Positions 43,960-51,308 of a stretch of DNA of 64,000 bases are shown here, piece after piece. Where the stretch lies: contig NZ_NPKO01000006.1 in assembly GCF_008329605.1 (NCBI RefSeq), forward strand, positions 186,001-250,000, given 5' to 3'. The notes under the pieces were generated by a model. That model did no database searches and was not told the DNA's origin. It worked only from the letters and a program-made list of their open reading frames with translations. A program made the position numbers and the translations under genes. Numbering within the stretch: position 1 is the first letter of the stretch; each line of letters starts with the position of its first letter. The stretch is from Mycolicibacterium sp. P9-64. Lineage in GTDB: Bacteria > Actinomycetota > Actinomycetes > Mycobacteriales > Mycobacteriaceae.

Positions 43960-45330
43960 ATGCAGTCACAGCAAGGGGTATCCACCGAAGCGCCTCGCGC
44001 AAGATCGGTGGCAGGCAACGTGATCCGCGGATCACTCGGCAATCTGATCGAGTGGTACGACTGGTATGTCTACGCGGCGTTCAGCATCTACTTCGCGAGC
44101 GTCTTCTTTCCATCGTCGAATTCCACGGCACAGCTGCTGAACACGGCGGGCATCTTCGCGGTCGGGTTCCTGATCCGGCCGCTCGGCGGCTGGCTGCTCG
44201 GCTGGTATGCGGACCGGGCCGGTCGCCGCGCCGCACTGACGCTGTCGGTGACCATGATGGGCATCGGGTCCCTCGGCATCGCCGTCCTGCCCGGGTACGC
44301 CCAGATCGGCGCGCTGGCGCCAATCTTGCTGGTCACTGCCCGGCTGCTGCAAGGACTGTCGTTGGGAGGCGAGTACGGAACCTCGGCGACGTACCTGAGC
44401 GAGGTCGCCACCCCGCATCGCCGCGGCTTCTACTCGTCGTTTCAGTACGTGACCCTGACGAGCGGCCAATTGCTCGCACTTGGCGTCCAGATCGTCCTGC
44501 AGCAGATCCTCACTCCAGAGCAGATGCACGACTGGGGCTGGCGCATCGCATTCGTGATCGGAGCGGTGGCCGCGGTAACCGTCATGTGGCTGCGGCGCAC
44601 GATGGACGAGTCGGAGAACTACAAGCTGGCCGTCGAAAGCAACACCGAACGCGGGAGCTTGCGGATTCTGCTGCGCTATCCGCGGGAGTGCCTGACCGTG
44701 GTGGGCCTGACCCTCGGCGGCACCATCGCGTTCTACACGTTCACCACCTACATGCAGAAGTTCATGATCAACACGACCGGTCTGCCGAAGGAACAGGTCA
44801 CGTGGATCAACTTCGTCGCACTGGTCATCTTCGTCGGACTTCAACCGCTCGTCGGCGCGTTCTCGGACAAGATCGGGCGCCGTCCGGTTCTCATTGCGTT
44901 CGGGATCGGGGCGACGGTGTGCACGGTCCCGTTGCTCACCGCGGTGTCCCATGCCGGTTCGGGGCTGTCGGCCTTCGGCCTGATGCTCGTGGGCCTGGTC
45001 ATCGTGTCGGGTTACACGTCGATCAACGCCGTGGTGAAGGCGGAACTCTTCCCGGCCCGTATCCGGGCGCTGGGGGTCGGGTTGCCGTACGCACTGACCG
45101 TCGCGATCTTCGGTGGCACCACCGAGTACGTCGCGCTGTGGCTGAAGAACATCGGCCACGAGAACTGGTTCTTCTTCTACGTGGCAGGCGCCGCGCTGAT
45201 CTCACTGTTGGTCTACGTCTTCATGGGCGAATCCTCACGCAGTTCGCACCTGGAGCTGGAGACGCGGGAACTCGACGCCGATGAAGCCGAGGGGACCAAA
45301 TCCGATGAGGTTCTTGCCAAGCCTGCCTAG
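43960..45330 (+). CDS. MHS-family MFS transporter (organic acid/compatible solute type)
   Basis: This 456-residue symporter of the metabolite:H+ symporter family has NLIEWYDWYVYAAFSIYFA in TM1, GFLIRPLGGWLLGWYADRAGRR (in parts) as the loop 2-3 motif, LLQGLSLGGEYGTSATYLSE in TM4, and the second-half motif GAFSDKIGRRP. These are typical of KgtP/ProP/CitA relatives, which take up alpha-ketoglutarate, citrate, betaine or aromatic acids. GGGAGG precedes the ATG at 43960. A two-component system follows 10 bp after its stop, so it probably belongs to the same transcript and is the likely target of that system. Confidence 0.88.
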   Translation: MQSQQGVSTEAPRARSVAGNVIRGSLGNLIEWYDWYVYAAFSIYFASVFFPSSNSTAQLLNTAGIFAVGFLIRPLGGWLLGWYADRAGRRAALTLSVTMMGIGSLGIAVLPGYAQIGALAPILLVTARLLQGLSLGGEYGTSATYLSEVATPHRRGFYSSFQYVTLTSGQLLALGVQIVLQQILTPEQMHDWGWRIAFVIGAVAAVTVMWLRRTMDESENYKLAVESNTERGSLRILLRYPRECLTVVGLTLGGTIAFYTFTTYMQKFMINTTGLPKEQVTWINFVALVIFVGLQPLVGAFSDKIGRRPVLIAFGIGATVCTVPLLTAVSHAGSGLSAFGLMLVGLVIVSGYTSINAVVKAELFPARIRALGVGLPYALTVAIFGGTTEYVALWLKNIGHENWFFFYVAGAALISLLVYVFMGESSRSSHLELETRELDADEAEGTKSDEVLAKPA

Positions 45331-45340
45331 CATCAGCGCC

Positions 45341-46006
45341 ATGCAAGTGCTGCTTGTCGAGGATGACGAGGGGGTCGCGTCGGCGCTGGCCGAGCTTCTC
45401 GGCCACGCCGGCGCGGCAGTCATCCGAACGGGCCGCGGCGCTGACGCGCTCCATCGTGTCAAGGGCTGCGATCTGGTGCTCTTGGATCTGGGGTTGCCCG
45501 ACATGGACGGCCTCGACGTGCTGCGCACGCTCCGGCGTGCCTCGACCGTGCCGGTGATCATCATGACGGCAAGGGATGGCGACGGCGCGGTGGTGCTCGG
45601 GCTTCGCGCCGGGGCCGACGACTACCTGGTCAAGCCGGTCCGAAAAGCGGTGCTGCTGGCCCGCATTGAGGCGGTGATGCGTCGCATGCGCCGCGTCGGA
45701 AGCGATGCGGCCGTGCCGTCCGGTCCGGTGATCGCAGGGCCCGTTACGATCGACCGCGAGTGCCGGGTGGTCACATTGGCCGACGTTCCGCAGTCGTTGA
45801 CCAAGACCGAGTTCCAGATCCTCGCGACCCTGGCCGCCCGCCAGGGTGAAGCGGTCAGTCGCGAAGAGCTGATGCTCGAGGTATGGGGCACCGCGGTGAT
45901 CGGCCGGTCGCGGTCTCTGGACTTCTTCATCGGCCAGATCAGGGCCAAGCTCGCCGGGCTCCCGCTTCACACGGTGCGCGGGTTCGGTTTTCGGCTGGAC
46001 TCCTGA
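45341..46006 (+). CDS. OmpR/TctD-like response regulator
   Basis: This 221-residue protein has a receiver domain with acidic pocket E7-D8-D9, phosphoacceptor D49 (LVLLDLGLPD), T in MTARDGD and K98 (DYLVKPV). A linker is followed by the OmpR winged helix (SLTKTEFQILATLAARQGEAVSREELMLEVWG in parts, ending VRGFGFRLD). The ATG at 45341 gives a normal start to the receiver; an upstream ATG at 45305 overlaps the transporter stop region. The kinase gene starts 1 bp after its stop. Confidence 0.92.
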   Translation: MQVLLVEDDEGVASALAELLGHAGAAVIRTGRGADALHRVKGCDLVLLDLGLPDMDGLDVLRTLRRASTVPVIIMTARDGDGAVVLGLRAGADDYLVKPVRKAVLLARIEAVMRRMRRVGSDAAVPSGPVIAGPVTIDRECRVVTLADVPQSLTKTEFQILATLAARQGEAVSREELMLEVWGTAVIGRSRSLDFFIGQIRAKLAGLPLHTVRGFGFRLDS

Positions 46007-46007
46007 G

Positions 46008-47384
46008 GTGGGTCTACGTGTTCGCGTCGTCCTCGTCGTCCTGTCGCTTCTTGCGATCGCAGCGCTCGCAGTCCCCCTGGCGCTGAGTCTGGCCGATCGC
46101 CGAACCGCGGCACTCACCGCGGAGCGCGACCGCCAACTCGCCGCGCTCGCCGATTCAGCCGCCGTGCCCGACGCCCCGCTGGAGCGTTTGATCGACCGCT
46201 ACTTCGACGTCTACGAAGAAGGGGTCGTCGTCGTCGACGCCGACGGCCGAACCCTGGCGTCACGAGGCCTCAGTGACTCGGATCCGGGCGTTGCCGCGTC
46301 GGCGAACCGTGCCCTCGCAGACGCGCCGGCGACTCCGTTGACCCGGATCCTGCCGTGGGACCGGCGAACGGAACTGGCCGCGACGGGCGTACGAAACGAC
46401 GGGGAGTTGGTCGGCGCCGTCGTGATGGCAGTCGACACCTCCGCGGCAACGCGCGGCATCGCCATCGGCTGGATGTGGGTGGCAGCAGGGTGTCTGGCGC
46501 TGGTGGTGGTGGCCGCGTTGATCGGTCGCGCCATCACCCGGTGGGTACTGCGTCCGCTCGACGGTCTGGAGCGCGCCGTCGCCGAGATGACACGGGGGGT
46601 TTCTGGGCCACCAGCCGATGTCGCCGGACCACCTGAGCTACGGCACTTCACCTCGGCGTTCAACACGATGGCACAGGTGGTGCGCGCATCCCTGGATCGG
46701 CAGCGGCGATTGGTTGCCGATGCCTCGCACCAACTGCGCAATCCGCTTGCCGCAGTGCGGTTGCGTGCGGACAGCCTCGACGACTACGTCAGCGAGGCGG
46801 GTCGCTCGACGTACGAGTCGATGACCGGCGAGCTGGACCGTCTTGAGAACCTGCTGCAGCAACTGCTCCGCCTGGCCCGCGCGGAAGAGGTCAGCAACAG
46901 CCGCAGAGTGGGTTTGACGACCACCGCGGAGACGACGGCCCTCGACGACGTCATCGTCGAACGCATGGCGTTCTGGAAGCCCGTCGCCGACGGTCAACAC
47001 CAGCGCCTGCACCACCGCGCTGATCATCCGGGGCTGACGGTGCAGCTCGCCAGACACGATGCAGAGCAGCTTCTCGACGTGGCCGTGGACAACGCGCTGA
47101 GGTACGCGGGACCGGACACGACGGTCACCGTCTCGACCGCGCGTGCCGAGGACGTGGTCGAACTGATCGTCAGTGACGACGGTGCCGGCTTGCCCGACGA
47201 CGACTTGGTAAGGGCAGCAGCACGATTCTGGCGGGGATGTGACGACGGCGCAGGAACGGGCCTCGGGTTGGCGATCGCCGGCGAGATCGCCACCGGCCAC
47301 GGCGGGGGGATCTCGGTGGAGAAGGCCCCCGAAGGCGGACTTCTGGTGCGGTTCAGCATGCCCGAGGCAGGTGCGTCGACGTGA
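46008..47384 (+). CDS. TctE-like sensor histidine kinase
   Basis: This 458-residue membrane kinase has TM1 near residues 5-25, an extracytoplasmic domain of about 115 residues, TM2 (WMWVAAGCLALVVVAALIG) and HAMP. The dimerisation helix is ADASHQLRNPLAAVRLRADS with phospho-H241. The ATPase boxes are DNALRY (N), DDGAGLPD (G1), and GTGLGLAIAGEIATGHGG (G2). The GTG start follows the regulator stop by 1 bp. The GTGA overlap with the binding-protein gene suggests that the lipoprotein is its periplasmic co-sensor. Confidence 0.92.
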   Translation: MGLRVRVVLVVLSLLAIAALAVPLALSLADRRTAALTAERDRQLAALADSAAVPDAPLERLIDRYFDVYEEGVVVVDADGRTLASRGLSDSDPGVAASANRALADAPATPLTRILPWDRRTELAATGVRNDGELVGAVVMAVDTSAATRGIAIGWMWVAAGCLALVVVAALIGRAITRWVLRPLDGLERAVAEMTRGVSGPPADVAGPPELRHFTSAFNTMAQVVRASLDRQRRLVADASHQLRNPLAAVRLRADSLDDYVSEAGRSTYESMTGELDRLENLLQQLLRLARAEEVSNSRRVGLTTTAETTALDDVIVERMAFWKPVADGQHQRLHHRADHPGLTVQLARHDAEQLLDVAVDNALRYAGPDTTVTVSTARAEDVVELIVSDDGAGLPDDDLVRAAARFWRGCDDGAGTGLGLAIAGEIATGHGGGISVEKAPEGGLLVRFSMPEAGAST

Positions 47385-48325
47385 CACCCCCGGGATCCGA
47401 AATGAGCCGTCGCACCTTCCTGCTCGCGACGACGGCGGTGTTGGCCGCGGGCTGTGTCCGCACTGAAGGCGGGGCACGGGTCGGGTTGGGTGCAGGCGAG
47501 CAGGGCGGGCTGTACTTGGCGTTCGCCGAACTCCTGACGGGGCGTCTCGGTACCCGCTATCCGGATCTCGGCGTCGACGCGGTATCGACGGAGGGCACCG
47601 TGGACAACCTCGCCCAGTTGCGTTCGTCGACGCTCGGGATGGGCTTGGCACTGGCCGACGTCGCCGAGCGGGATCGGGCGACGGGGCCCGCCGAAACCGC
47701 GCCGCTGGCGGTGGCGCGGGTGTACGAGAACTATCTGCAGGTCATCGTGCGCGATTCCGGTCCCGTGCGCCGGTTGGTGGACCTTCGGGGACTCCGGGTG
47801 TCGATCGGCCCTGCGGGATCGGGGGCCGCGGCCACCAGCGAGGTGCTGTTCGCAGCGGCAGGCCTCGGTGGTCAGGTCGACAAGCGCAGGTACCGCCTGC
47901 ACGACGGTCTGGAGCGGCTCGCCGACGGCAGCATCGAAGCGTTGGTGTGGTCGGGCGGCGTGCCGACACCGGCCATCTCGGACCTGGATGCCGCACTGCC
48001 CGTGCGGATGCTCGACATCGGTGAGTTGGCCGCCCCGATGGCCGAGCTCTCCGGCTACCCCTACCTGGCCCGCGGAGTGCCTGCTGGCGAGTACGTGCCA
48101 CCAGGCCTGCGTTCCATCGGCGTGCCGAACCTGCTGCTGTGCCGGCACGACATGGCCGACGACGTCATCGCGGCCGTGGTGGACGTACTCGCCACCGACG
48201 CGCCGCAACTGGTGCCCCCGTCGGTACGTGGGCTGCAGTACCTCGACCCGCCGTCGATGATCCAAACCGGTCTGGTGCCGTTGCATCCCGGAGCCGTGTC
48301 TGCATACCGGAAGCTCCACGGCTAA
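47381..48325 (+). CDS. TAXI-family solute-binding lipoprotein
   Basis: This 314-residue protein has a Tat-like lipoprotein signal: SRRTFLLATTAVLAAGC with R10-R11 and lipobox Cys25. The mature part shows the TAXI (TRAP-associated immunogenic) binding fold: VGLGAGEQGGLYLAFAELL, VDAVSTEGTVDNLAQLRSS, DLRGLRVSIGPAGSGAAATSEVLF and GVPTPAISDL. No TRAP permease lies nearby. Its coupling to the kinase gene points to a ligand-sensing role instead of, or besides, transport. The start overlaps the kinase stop by GTGA. Confidence 0.85.
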   Translation: MTPPGSEMSRRTFLLATTAVLAAGCVRTEGGARVGLGAGEQGGLYLAFAELLTGRLGTRYPDLGVDAVSTEGTVDNLAQLRSSTLGMGLALADVAERDRATGPAETAPLAVARVYENYLQVIVRDSGPVRRLVDLRGLRVSIGPAGSGAAATSEVLFAAAGLGGQVDKRRYRLHDGLERLADGSIEALVWSGGVPTPAISDLDAALPVRMLDIGELAAPMAELSGYPYLARGVPAGEYVPPGLRSIGVPNLLLCRHDMADDVIAAVVDVLATDAPQLVPPSVRGLQYLDPPSMIQTGLVPLHPGAVSAYRKLHG

Positions 48326-48388
48326 GACGCAGAAGGGGGCCACCGTGGCGATGCAGCCGAGCAGGCCCGCGGGGGTGGCTGGCTACAT

Positions 48389-48705
48389 TTGTCTCCCAAG
48401 GGTTTCGAGCTGCACGCCCGAACGGACCGCCCCCGCTGCTACGAGTGGCGCGAGATCGAGGAGTTCTTGGTCGTCGAATCCCGGGATGACGAGGACGGTG
48501 TCGTCCTCGACGTCGGCTTCCGCTACTCACTGGAGCATCGTCGCACCGTCGCACCGTCGCCGAGAGGCTCCGATACGTGCTGGCCCCAGGGGGACGTGAC
48601 GGGACGAAATCGGATGGCGCGCTCAACGGATACTGGGATCGTTCCATCGATGAGATGGTCGACCCAATGAACGACTGGCTGACGCGATCACGGGCGAATC
48701 TGTGA
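48389..48705 (+). pseudogene. broken small conserved gene (8-bp tandem duplication)
   Basis: The frame opens with SPKGFELHARTDRPRCYEWR and EFLVVE, with VGFRYSLEHRRTV further on, then turns into nonsense. At the switch point, GCACCGTC occurs twice in tandem (48543-48550 and 48551-48558). Removing one copy restores a continuous frame: RRTVAERLRYVLAPGG, then LNGYWDRSIDEMVDPMNDWL to a TGA at 48703-48705. The 5' end is also uncertain: the frame is open upstream, but only a TTG is available as a start. I do not know the family; the N-terminal half resembles small beta-rich PH-like proteins. Confidence 0.55.
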
Positions 48706-48719
48706 ATCGTGCAAGGAAA
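48697..48719 (+). repeat. copy 2 of the 23-nt dispersed repeat
   Basis: This copy differs from the one at 43850-43872 by two transitions. It overlaps the last codons of the broken gene and lies 118 bp upstream of the Cys-Gly repeat gene. Confidence 0.4.
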
Positions 48720-48837
48720 CTCGGCATCGGCACCCGTGTGCATTCCCGACCGGCGACGGTCGGCCCATCATGGGCTGACTATCGACACGACGGGGTGTCG
48801 AAGGCGACGAAGTCGCCGTGTGGGAGGGGGTGTCGCA

Positions 48838-49050
48838 ATGGTCACCTTGGTCATCATTCTGGGCGTCTTCGGATCGGCCATGCTCGCGATCGCGGTGACC
48901 AAGTCCCGCGATGATGGTGAAGACGACGAATCCTGGGACGCCGGACGGCAATCGGGCGAAAGCTACCGCCGAAGCTGCGCCGGTGGGGGTTGCGGCAGCG
49001 GTTGTGGGGGTTGCGGTGGTTGTGGTGGCTGCGGCGGTTGCGGCGGCTGA
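48838..49050 (+). CDS. membrane-anchored Cys-Gly repeat peptide
   Basis: This 70-residue protein has an N-terminal hydrophobic helix (VTLVIILGVFGSAMLAIAV), an acidic linker (RDDGEDDESWDAG) and a C-terminal array with seven cysteines. The array is an irregular start followed by five tandem Gly-Gly-Cys units. GGGAGGGGG precedes the ATG. It is followed 4 bp later by a GRDP-like gene and is probably cotranslated with it. A cysteine every third residue suggests metal or thiol binding, or a precursor for modification; no function is known to me. Confidence 0.78.
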   Translation: MVTLVIILGVFGSAMLAIAVTKSRDDGEDDESWDAGRQSGESYRRSCAGGGCGSGCGGCGGCGGCGGCGG

Positions 49051-49054
49051 CGAC

Positions 49055-49588
49055 ATGCCGTCGTTGTTGCGCAGGCGAAGGGTCCGGCTCGACCGAGTCG
49101 ACGCCGCGGTGGCCGATCTCGAACTGCCGCCCGCCGTATGGAAGACCTGTCCGTGGCAGCCGCGGTCGCTCGTCGAGACCGGGTTGCGGCAATGGCTGCG
49201 ATGCTGCGGGCCCGCCATGCGTGACGGCAAGGCGATCGGGATGCCATCGCGCGCGGTGGACGAAGCGTGGCACGGTCTCATCCTGTGCACCGCCCGCTAC
49301 TCGGAGTTCTGTATGACGGCTTACGGCACGTTCTTGCATCACAATCCCGTCGACGGTGCGCCAGAAGGACTGTTGGCGGTCTCCGGCCCGATGGACGAAC
49401 AGTTGCGCAGGACGGTGATCGCATGGTCGCTGGTCGCCAAACCGGGCGAGCAGTGTCTGCTGTGGGACGTCGACACCAAGGTCGGTGTGGAGCACCCGTG
49501 GGGGCTGCCACTGTCGCGAGTCGCCGAGATTCAGGCTGCCGTCGCCAACCTGTCGGAGCCTCGGACCACCACGTGGGCATCGGCGTGA
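49055..49588 (+). CDS. GRDP-like (glycine-rich-domain-associated) protein
   Basis: This 177-residue soluble protein has the motif VDEAWHGLILCTARYSEFC, then FLHHNP, characteristic of the glycine-rich-domain-containing (DUF1399-like) family. It also has paired cysteines (LRCCGPAM, EQCLLWD). The Trp-His and His-His pairs may be metal ligands. No membrane segment is seen once the ATG at 49055 is used; an upstream frame (48911) translates the Cys-Gly gene out of phase. Its partner is very likely the Cys-Gly peptide encoded directly upstream. Confidence 0.75.
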   Translation: MPSLLRRRRVRLDRVDAAVADLELPPAVWKTCPWQPRSLVETGLRQWLRCCGPAMRDGKAIGMPSRAVDEAWHGLILCTARYSEFCMTAYGTFLHHNPVDGAPEGLLAVSGPMDEQLRRTVIAWSLVAKPGEQCLLWDVDTKVGVEHPWGLPLSRVAEIQAAVANLSEPRTTTWASA

Positions 49589-49618
49589 CAAACGGCGTAA
49601 CAAAGCGGCGTAACAAAA
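49581..49618 (+). repeat. three tandem 12-13-bp repeats
   Basis: Units CGGCGTGACAAA (49581-49592), CGGCGTAACAAAG (49593-49605) and CGGCGTAACAAAA (49606-49618) run head to tail from the last codons of the GRDP-like gene into the spacer. The first unit contains its stop codon. They may be a slippage product or protein-binding iterons. Confidence 0.55.
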
Positions 49619-49697
49619 GGCCCAACAACCACGATCAACTCTGCAAATGGCCCACTGGGCTACGCTGGGTCGAGTCGGACGAGTCGCTTGGGAGTTG

Positions 49698-49988
49698 ATG
49701 GTGGTCATGAAGCGAGGAATTGTCCTCTTCGTGTGTGCAGCGGCATTTGGTGCCGTAGCGCCGGTAGTCCTGGCGGCACCCGCGTCAGCGTGCCCCTATG
49801 GCACCACTGCGTCCCGATTCGAAGGCGTCTGCGTCGCGGGTGGACCGGGCAACATCGCGGTCAGCCCATCGGGCGGAGGGTCGAGCGGCCAGATCGTCAA
49901 CAATCCCGGCCAGGTCGCCTCGGTCAATGGCATTCCGTGTACTCCCGAGCACTACGGCACCTGCCTGGCCCTGAGCGGGCAGAGCTAG
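49698..49988 (+). CDS. small secreted protein with NGxPCxxxHxGxC motif
   Basis: This 96-residue protein has a signal peptide (IVLFVCAAAFGAVAPVVLAA, cleavage near ASA), a Gly/Ser-rich middle and the C-terminal motif VNGIPCTPEHYGTCLAL. Cysteines in the mature part (ACPYG, GVCVAG, IPC, GTC) could form two disulfides. GGGAG sits just upstream; starts at ATG 49698, GTG 49701 or ATG 49707 are possible. A related motif occurs in the small secreted protein at 51039-51308. Confidence 0.72.
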   Translation: MVVMKRGIVLFVCAAAFGAVAPVVLAAPASACPYGTTASRFEGVCVAGGPGNIAVSPSGGGSSGQIVNNPGQVASVNGIPCTPEHYGTCLALSGQS

Positions 49989-50001
49989 TAGCTCGCCGCC
50001 C

Positions 50002-50922
50002 CTACGACGCCAATATCGAGGTGTAGTAGACGCTGGCCGGCACCGAGTCGCCGAAACGCGCAGGTGACAGTCCGTTGACCACCAGCAACTGCTGGATCGT
50101 GGCCCCTACCGAAGCCCAACCGCGGGCGTCGAGATAGCTCACCACGTCGTTGCGCTCTTCGTGGTACCAGAGGTCGGACAGGTCGACGTCCAGACCGTGA
50201 TCGCGCCACCGTTGGGCAAAGTCCTGCATGCTCTCCTCGGCCTTCGCTGCGTCGACGTCCGGAGTGTTGCCGAAGACTTCGGTCGCCACGCGGCTACCCG
50301 GTGCGCTGAGTGCAGTGATCTCGTCGAACAAACGGTCCTGGGCATCCGAGGGGAGGAACGCGAGCAGACCTTCGGCGATCCACGCGGTGGGCTCGGCGGG
50401 GTTGAACCCGGCCTCGTGAAGTGCGGCAGGCCAGTCGCCGCGAAGATCGATCGGAACGAACCTCAGATCGGTAGTGGGCAACGCGCCAAGTCCCGCGAGC
50501 GTCTCGGCCTTGAATTCGATGACTTCCGGTTGGTCGATCTCGAAGATCTTCGTTCCGTCCGCCCAGTGCAGTCGGTAACCGCGGGCATCTAGCCCCGACG
50601 CCAGGATGACGCCCTGACGGATGCCTGCGCGCGCCGCATCGTGGAAGAAGTCATCGAAGTACCGTGTCCGCGCCGACATCATGTCGGTCATCATCTGAAG
50701 TCCGAAGCCGGCGTCGTCATCGACGTCGGCGGGGTCGAGTTGACCGCTGGCCAGTTTGGTGAAGAAGTCGACCCCCACGGCACGCACCAGTGGTTCGGCG
50801 AACGGATCGTCGATCAGCGGGTCGTCGAGCTTGGTCGCCATCGCTCTGGCCGCAGCGACCATCGTGGCAGTGGCGCCCACACTCGAAGCGAGATCCCAGG
50901 TGTCGTTGTCCGTCCGCGCCAT
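50002..50922 (-). CDS. SAM-dependent methyltransferase, TIGR00027 / leucine carboxyl methyltransferase-like
   Basis: This 306-residue member of the large mycobacterial S-adenosylmethionine methyltransferase family begins with [20 protein letters not shown]. It contains [35 protein letters not shown] (SAM site), [12 protein letters not shown] and the [18 protein letters not shown] block. All family blocks are present at normal length. GGAAGGGATG precedes the ATG. Substrates of the family are unknown. Confidence 0.92.
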   Translation of the reverse strand: MARTDNDTWDLASSVGATATMVAAARAMATKLDDPLIDDPFAEPLVRAVGVDFFTKLASGQLDPADVDDDAGFGLQMMTDMMSARTRYFDDFFHDAARAGIRQGVILASGLDARGYRLHWADGTKIFEIDQPEVIEFKAETLAGLGALPTTDLRFVPIDLRGDWPAALHEAGFNPAEPTAWIAEGLLAFLPSDAQDRLFDEITALSAPGSRVATEVFGNTPDVDAAKAEESMQDFAQRWRDHGLDVDLSDLWYHEERNDVVSYLDARGWASVGATIQQLLVVNGLSPARFGDSVPASVYYTSILAS

Positions 50923-50954
50923 GTCGCATCCCTTCCATCGGCATCATTTGCTTA

Positions 50955-50970
50955 GCCTGTTTAATCAGGC
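50955..50970. promoter_or_regulatory. short inverted repeat upstream of the methyltransferase
   Basis: GCCTG and CAGGC flank TTTAAT. It lies 33 bp upstream of the methyltransferase start and could be an operator or a weak hairpin. Confidence 0.3.
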
Positions 50971-51038
50971 GCCGCCGACAGTACACTTCGATTCTGTAAA
51001 CCCTTGTTGGGCAGCGAATTCACCCGCTCCCAACAGAT

Positions 51039-51308
51039 TTAGGGGCCGACGGTGGGGCTGTGTCCGACGGCCGATCGGGGTTTCTTGGGCGTCGGTGAGT
51101 TCTGCGCAAAGCCGGTACAGACGCCCAGATGTCCCGCGACGCACGGAACGCCGTTCATCGTCGGCACGGGACCCCCAGACACCACCGTTGGCGCACCGTT
51201 GTAGGCCGAGTCGTCGTCCGCGTTCGCAGCCGGTGAGACGACGAACATGACCGCGCAACCAGTTGCCAGGAGCATCAGCCCCCGTCGCACGCGGCCCGTT
51301 CGTGTCAT
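51039..51308 (-). CDS. small secreted protein with NGxPCxxxHxGxC motif
   Basis: This 89-residue protein has the signal peptide GLMLLATGCAVMFVVSPAANA, then a short mature part with the motif MNGVPCVAGHLGVCTGFA and a basic, proline-containing tail. It shares the Asn-Gly-x-Pro-Cys-x3-His-x-Gly-x-Cys pattern with the protein at 49698-49988. The start overlaps the stop of the DDAH-like gene by ATGA, so it is translated from that gene's mRNA. Confidence 0.72.
   Translation of the reverse strand: MTRTGRVRRGLMLLATGCAVMFVVSPAANADDDSAYNGAPTVVSGGPVPTMNGVPCVAGHLGVCTGFAQNSPTPKKPRSAVGHSPTVGP

Noticed and set aside
44032-45159. A 375-residue minus-strand frame opposite the MHS transporter
   Set aside because: Rich in Arg, Gln, Asp and His with no hydrophobic or domain pattern, as expected for the complement of a membrane-protein gene.
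47024-48343. A 439-residue minus-strand frame opposite the TAXI protein and kinase end
   Set aside because: Antisense of two well-supported genes; no motif.
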